The translations under genes were made by a program, and so were the position numbers. This document shows positions 5,663-8,209 of a DNA stretch of 8,209 bases, piece by piece. The notes under the pieces are model-generated. The model saw only the letters and a program-made list of their open reading frames with translations, was not told the DNA's origin and did no database searches. Numbering within the stretch: the stretch's first letter is position 1; each line of letters starts with the position of its first letter. The DNA comes from AM-2324 sp964225135 (GTDB lineage Bacteria; Bacteroidota; Bacteroidia; Chitinophagales; Saprospiraceae), in NCBI GenBank assembly GCA_964225135.1, contig CAXQNQ010000239.1, forward strand, positions 1 to 8,209, read 5' to 3'.

Positions 5663-7506
5663 TTCATGTAAGTATTATTTTCAGCATTTTGATCGGCTAA
5701 GCCTCCTGATGGATCAATTTCAATCTTACTGATTTTTTCTATTGGCATATTTATCGTTAGAGTATAGGATTCGTTGGTCCATGGCCAAGCCTCTGCGGCC
5801 ATAAAGTTTTTCATTGCCTTCTGATCTACTTTATTACCCCTCATAATGACTAAAGGAATTGAATACGTTAATTGTTTACCTCTGTTATTAGTTACGGTGA
5901 TATCTACAGGCATAGGCATAGTTCCTACATTCTTTAAAACAATATCTGTACCAGTTCTTTGGTTTACTGAGGTTTTTACAGTATCAATGGCATAGTCAAC
6001 GGAATGAGTGCTATTTACCATGTATTCTCTATACCAATCCAATTCCAAACCCGATTCTTTCTCAAATACTCTAATTAAATCATTGGGATTTGGATGTTTA
6101 AATTTCCATTCTTCAAAGTATCTTTTAATCGCTCTAGCAAATACTTCATCCCCTACAATATATTGTAATTGTCTTAGGAAAACTGAACCTTTCGTATATG
6201 CTGCATTGCCATAAGCAAAATTCGTTTTAAAATGGTCTGCATGGGTAGATAGAGGCTCTTCTAGACCGGATTCTATCAGGTATGAATAACCCTTGTATGT
6301 ACCAGCAAATGGATTCTCAACGGCTTCTCTTCCTTGAATATATCCTAAGCCTGCTAGATAATTCATTACTTCAGCACTTCCAAAGGAGGTGAACCCTTCG
6401 TCCATCCATGCATATAGGGATTCATTGGTTGCCAACATCATCTGGAACCAAGAGTGCATTAATTCGTGTACCGATACTCCTACCAAAGAACTAAATACGC
6501 GTTCTCCTGTAATTAATGTGGCCATTGGATATTCCATGCCACCGTCACCACCTTGAATGAAGGAATATTGCTTGTAAGGGTACTGACCGAATCTATTATT
6601 GATATATTCGAAAGCTTTATCCATTACTTCAGGTAGCATTTCCCAATTTTCACTTGTTTTTTCTCCTGCTTGATAGAAGAAATGCATAGTCATACCATCT
6701 TTTCTTGTAAATGAGGTATGCGTATAATCTGGATCAGCACCCCATGCAAAATCATGCACGTTTGGTGCTTTAAAATGCCAAGATAATTTTTCTGGTCTAC
6801 TAGCAGGTTCAGCACTGTACCCATACCCAATCTGTTCTGGATTTTGCAGATAACCAGTCCCACCAAGAATATATTCACTATCTATATTAATAGTTACATC
6901 AAAGTCCCCCCATACACCATGAAATTCTCGACCTATATATGGATTGGAATGCCAACCTTGATAGTCGTATTCACATAATTTAGGGTACCACTGAGTCATA
7001 GAATACGAGATCCCTTCTGCATTGTTTCGTCCAGATCGTCTGATTTGAGCGGGAACTTGTGCTTCAAACTCCATGTCTAATTGAACAGTCTGTCCGGGTT
7101 GAATAGGGTCCTTTAAACTAACTTCTAAAATGGTTTCAACTTCTTTGAATCCAACTTTCTTACCATCTATTTTGAGGGACTTTACCCGTTGATAACCGAT
7201 TTCAGTAGGCGATAATTTTGAAATTCTATCTCCAACCCGTCTATCAGGATCTGCAATAGTACGAGACCTTACATCCATCATCGATCCTGGTTGAAATGCA
7301 TTGAAATACAAATGATAGAAAAGTTTAGTTAACACATCTGGAGAATTGTTGGTGTAGGTAATGGTTTGTTTACCTGCATATTGATGGTTCTCTACATCAA
7401 AATCGATGACCATGTTATATTCAGCATGTTGTTGCCATCTATCTTGAGCAGACAGGGTTAACAAGAAGCTAAAAAAGCACAATAATAAACTTAGCGCTTT
7501 ATTCAT
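5659..7506 (-). CDS. Secreted M1 family zinc metallopeptidase (aminopeptidase-like)
   Basis: This is a 615-residue gluzincin of peptidase family M1, which usually removes N-terminal residues from peptides. Residues 1-20 are a cleavable-type signal peptide (hydrophobic run, then SA before QDRW), so it acts in the periplasm or outside. An N-terminal beta-sandwich occupies about 25-215, and the thermolysin-like domain about 216-490. The substrate-recognition motif is GGMEYP (322-327), a variant of GAMEN. The zinc site is HELMH (H347, E348, H351) with E370 after 18 residues in WMDEGF. Y437 in AYTKGSVF fits the catalytic tyrosine by spacing. The last ~120 residues form a short beta-rich domain rather than the long helical C-domain of PepN, as in many Bacteroidota members. 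No typical T9SS sorting domain is evident at the C-terminus. It is a single-gene unit ending in the shared terminator. Peptide specificity cannot be read from the sequence. Confidence 0.95.
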   Translation of the reverse strand: MNKALSLLLCFFSFLLTLSAQDRWQQHAEYNMVIDFDVENHQYAGKQTITYTNNSPDVLTKLFYHLYFNAFQPGSMMDVRSRTIADPDRRVGDRISKLSPTEIGYQRVKSLKIDGKKVGFKEVETILEVSLKDPIQPGQTVQLDMEFEAQVPAQIRRSGRNNAEGISYSMTQWYPKLCEYDYQGWHSNPYIGREFHGVWGDFDVTINIDSEYILGGTGYLQNPEQIGYGYSAEPASRPEKLSWHFKAPNVHDFAWGADPDYTHTSFTRKDGMTMHFFYQAGEKTSENWEMLPEVMDKAFEYINNRFGQYPYKQYSFIQGGDGGMEYPMATLITGERVFSSLVGVSVHELMHSWFQMMLATNESLYAWMDEGFTSFGSAEVMNYLAGLGYIQGREAVENPFAGTYKGYSYLIESGLEEPLSTHADHFKTNFAYGNAAYTKGSVFLRQLQYIVGDEVFARAIKRYFEEWKFKHPNPNDLIRVFEKESGLELDWYREYMVNSTHSVDYAIDTVKTSVNQRTGTDIVLKNVGTMPMPVDITVTNNRGKQLTYSIPLVIMRGNKVDQKAMKNFMAAEAWPWTNESYTLTINMPIEKISKIEIDPSGGLADQNAENNTYMN

Positions 7507-7533
7507 GTTTTAGTAAGTTTTGGTTATTCAAAG

Positions 7534-7569
7534 CCCTTAAAATATGTATATGCAAGGAATATTTAAGGG
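7534..7569. promoter_or_regulatory. Inverted repeat in the divergent peptidase/DUF5522 intergenic region
   Basis: CCCTTAAA (7534-7541) and TTTAAGGG (7562-7569) are perfect 8-bp inverted arms, extendable to 11 pairs (into ATAT) with one bulged A. The arm centres are 28 bp apart, close to whole helical turns. They sit in the 86-nt region between the divergent starts at 7506 and 7593, as an operator for a dimeric regulator would. No clear TAnnTTTG element was found in this gap. Confidence 0.35.
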
Positions 7570-7592
7570 AATTAACGAAATTTATACTGTTT

Positions 7593-7757
7593 ATGGATAA
7601 GAAGAAGGTCAAATTACGTAAAGAGCATTATTACATGGAAAATGGACTACTCGTTTTCACAGAAATCTATCATTTAGAGAAAGGTTATTGTTGTGAGAAT
7701 AATTGTAGACATTGTCCATATACTAGTAAGAAGTATAAAACAAAAAAAACTAAATAA
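7593..7757 (+). CDS. DUF5522 family Cys-rich mini-protein (54 aa)
   Basis: This is a short gene that is easy to miss. It encodes 54 residues, starting at the first in-frame ATG after the divergent peptidase start. The core EHYYMENGLLVFTEIYH (11-27) followed by LEKGYCC (28-34) and CRHCPY (38-43) matches the DUF5522 pattern: a YY-x-x-x-G-x-x-VFTE-x-YH segment, then RGYCC and a CRHCPY ending. Four cysteines (C33, C34, C38, C41) and H40 form a likely metal-binding knuckle, though this is inference from the residue pattern. Both ends are strongly basic (KKK near the start, KTKKTK at the end), compatible with nucleic-acid or ribosome contact, but this is unproven. There is no signal sequence. The last 8 nt overlap the convergent cupin gene. 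The biochemical function is unknown; the family is, to my recollection, also found in eukaryotes. Confidence 0.85.
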   Translation: MDKKKVKLRKEHYYMENGLLVFTEIYHLEKGYCCENNCRHCPYTSKKYKTKKTK

Positions 7758-8124
7758 TTTCTTCTCCTTCAGCAGACCATGGTGGATTTACAATACAATA
7801 AAACTCGAGTCTATCTTTTCCTAAATTGGTTACATATTGTTTTGCACCGGCAGGTACGAGAATAACATGCCCCGCTGCTATAGCATGGGGATGATTTTCT
7901 ATAGTAAGTTGTCCCATTCCTTTGACAAAAATGTATAATTCTGATTGATTCAATTTATGGGGTAAGCTTTTTTCATTAACTTCAATACTGGCATAAGCGA
8001 TGCTGTATGGTAAGGACGGATGACCTGAATGCATGGGATGTAGTATTTCCGCCAATAAGGTATTATCACCAGCTTTGAAATAGGTTTCTTGAAGGATGAC
8101 TTTGTGAAAAATCTGCTTATTCAT
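7750..8124 (-). CDS. Small single-domain cupin protein
   Basis: This is a 124-residue cupin (Cupin_2-like beta-barrel) of unknown substrate; relatives are often annotated as mannose-6-phosphate isomerase-like or generic cupins. Motif 1 is PHKLNQSELYIFVKGMG (55-71), giving H56 and E62 as candidate metal ligands, with Q60 where many cupins have the second His. Motif 2 is AGHVILVPAGAKQYVTNLG (84-102), in which the usual His is replaced by Q96. The C-terminus FYCIVNPPW (108-116) followed by acidic residues is typical of one subgroup. With only one canonical His, metal binding may be altered, so a catalytic role is uncertain. The start at 8124 is supported by a full-length domain, and an inverted repeat lies 25 nt upstream. 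It converges on the DUF5522 gene with an 8-nt overlap. Confidence 0.87.
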   Translation of the reverse strand: MNKQIFHKVILQETYFKAGDNTLLAEILHPMHSGHPSLPYSIAYASIEVNEKSLPHKLNQSELYIFVKGMGQLTIENHPHAIAAGHVILVPAGAKQYVTNLGKDRLEFYCIVNPPWSAEGEEII

Positions 8125-8149
8125 ACTTTATAAATAGAAATGATGTTAT

Positions 8150-8172
8150 AATTAAATGGTACCAATTTAATT
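8150..8172. promoter_or_regulatory. Inverted repeat upstream of the cupin gene
   Basis: AATTAAAT (8150-8157) and ATTTAATT (8165-8172) are perfect 8-bp inverted arms with 7 nt between them. The centre also holds a perfect TGGTACCA palindrome (8157-8164). The site begins 25 nt before the cupin ATG, a suitable place for an operator. The arms are AT-only, so chance is a real possibility. Nothing else is recognisable in 8125-8209. Confidence 0.3.
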
Positions 8173-8209
8173 TTGGGAATAAATCCATTATTTTGCAGTC
8201 AGTTAGCTT

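Noticed and set aside
6008..6214. Plus-strand open frame inside the M1 peptidase gene
   Set aside because: It is a shadow of the peptidase catalytic region, with no recognisable motif or start signal.
8171..8195. TTTTG followed by TTATTTTG as a rightward promoter at the window end
   Set aside because: The -7 match is imperfect and the spacer is only 12 nt, while the downstream gene is outside the window. It cannot be supported.
1..8209. A defence system, prophage, mobile element, CRISPR array or biosynthetic cluster
   Set aside because: All genes belong to housekeeping or widespread families. There is no integrase, transposase, tandem repeat array, nuclease or toxin-antitoxin pair, and no visible shift in base composition.

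Overview
The window looks like chromosomal housekeeping DNA from a low-GC member of the Bacteroidota. The main reasons are the gene content (a DUF4296 lipoprotein, a single-domain deoxynucleoside kinase, a DUF5522 mini-protein, a GGMEYP-type M1 peptidase), AT-rich start regions without clear Shine-Dalgarno motifs, and sequences resembling the Bacteroidota -7 element TAnnTTTG. A Cytophagales- or Flavobacteriia-like host would fit, but the sequence alone does not settle the order. I see no phage, transposon, CRISPR, rRNA or tRNA features, and no gene-free stretch longer than about 165 bases.

Layout. Bases 1-746 (+) carry the 3' part of a SixA-like phosphohistidine phosphatase, coupled by an ATGA overlap to a small DUF4296 lipoprotein. 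They converge on a leftward pair at 743-2052: a deoxynucleoside kinase followed 2 nt later by a YggS/PLPBP-type PLP-binding protein. The convergent stop codons share a TTAA. Bases 2053-2217 are a divergent promoter region. To its right, 2218-5630 (+) holds a LolD/MacB-type ABC ATPase, a PduO-type corrinoid adenosyltransferase (coupled by TAATG) and, after a 66-nt gap with a palindrome, a seven-TM HD phosphodiesterase of the PgpH (c-di-AMP) family. A 36-bp perfect palindrome at 5627-5662 ends both this run and the leftward M1 aminopeptidase-like gene (5659-7506). A 54-codon DUF5522 gene (7593-7757, +) starts divergently from the peptidase and runs 8 nt into the end of a convergent cupin gene (7750-8124, -).

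How the genes relate. There is no obvious single pathway. The functional themes are nucleotide and cofactor upkeep (dNTP salvage, PLP homeostasis, adenosylcobalamin formation), envelope processes (ABC ATPase, lipoprotein, secreted peptidase) and second-messenger turnover (PgpH-like protein). I found no convincing new multi-gene system. The most notable signals are compact: the bidirectional terminator with mirror-placed stop codons, the Cys-rich mini-gene, and several inverted repeats next to start codons.
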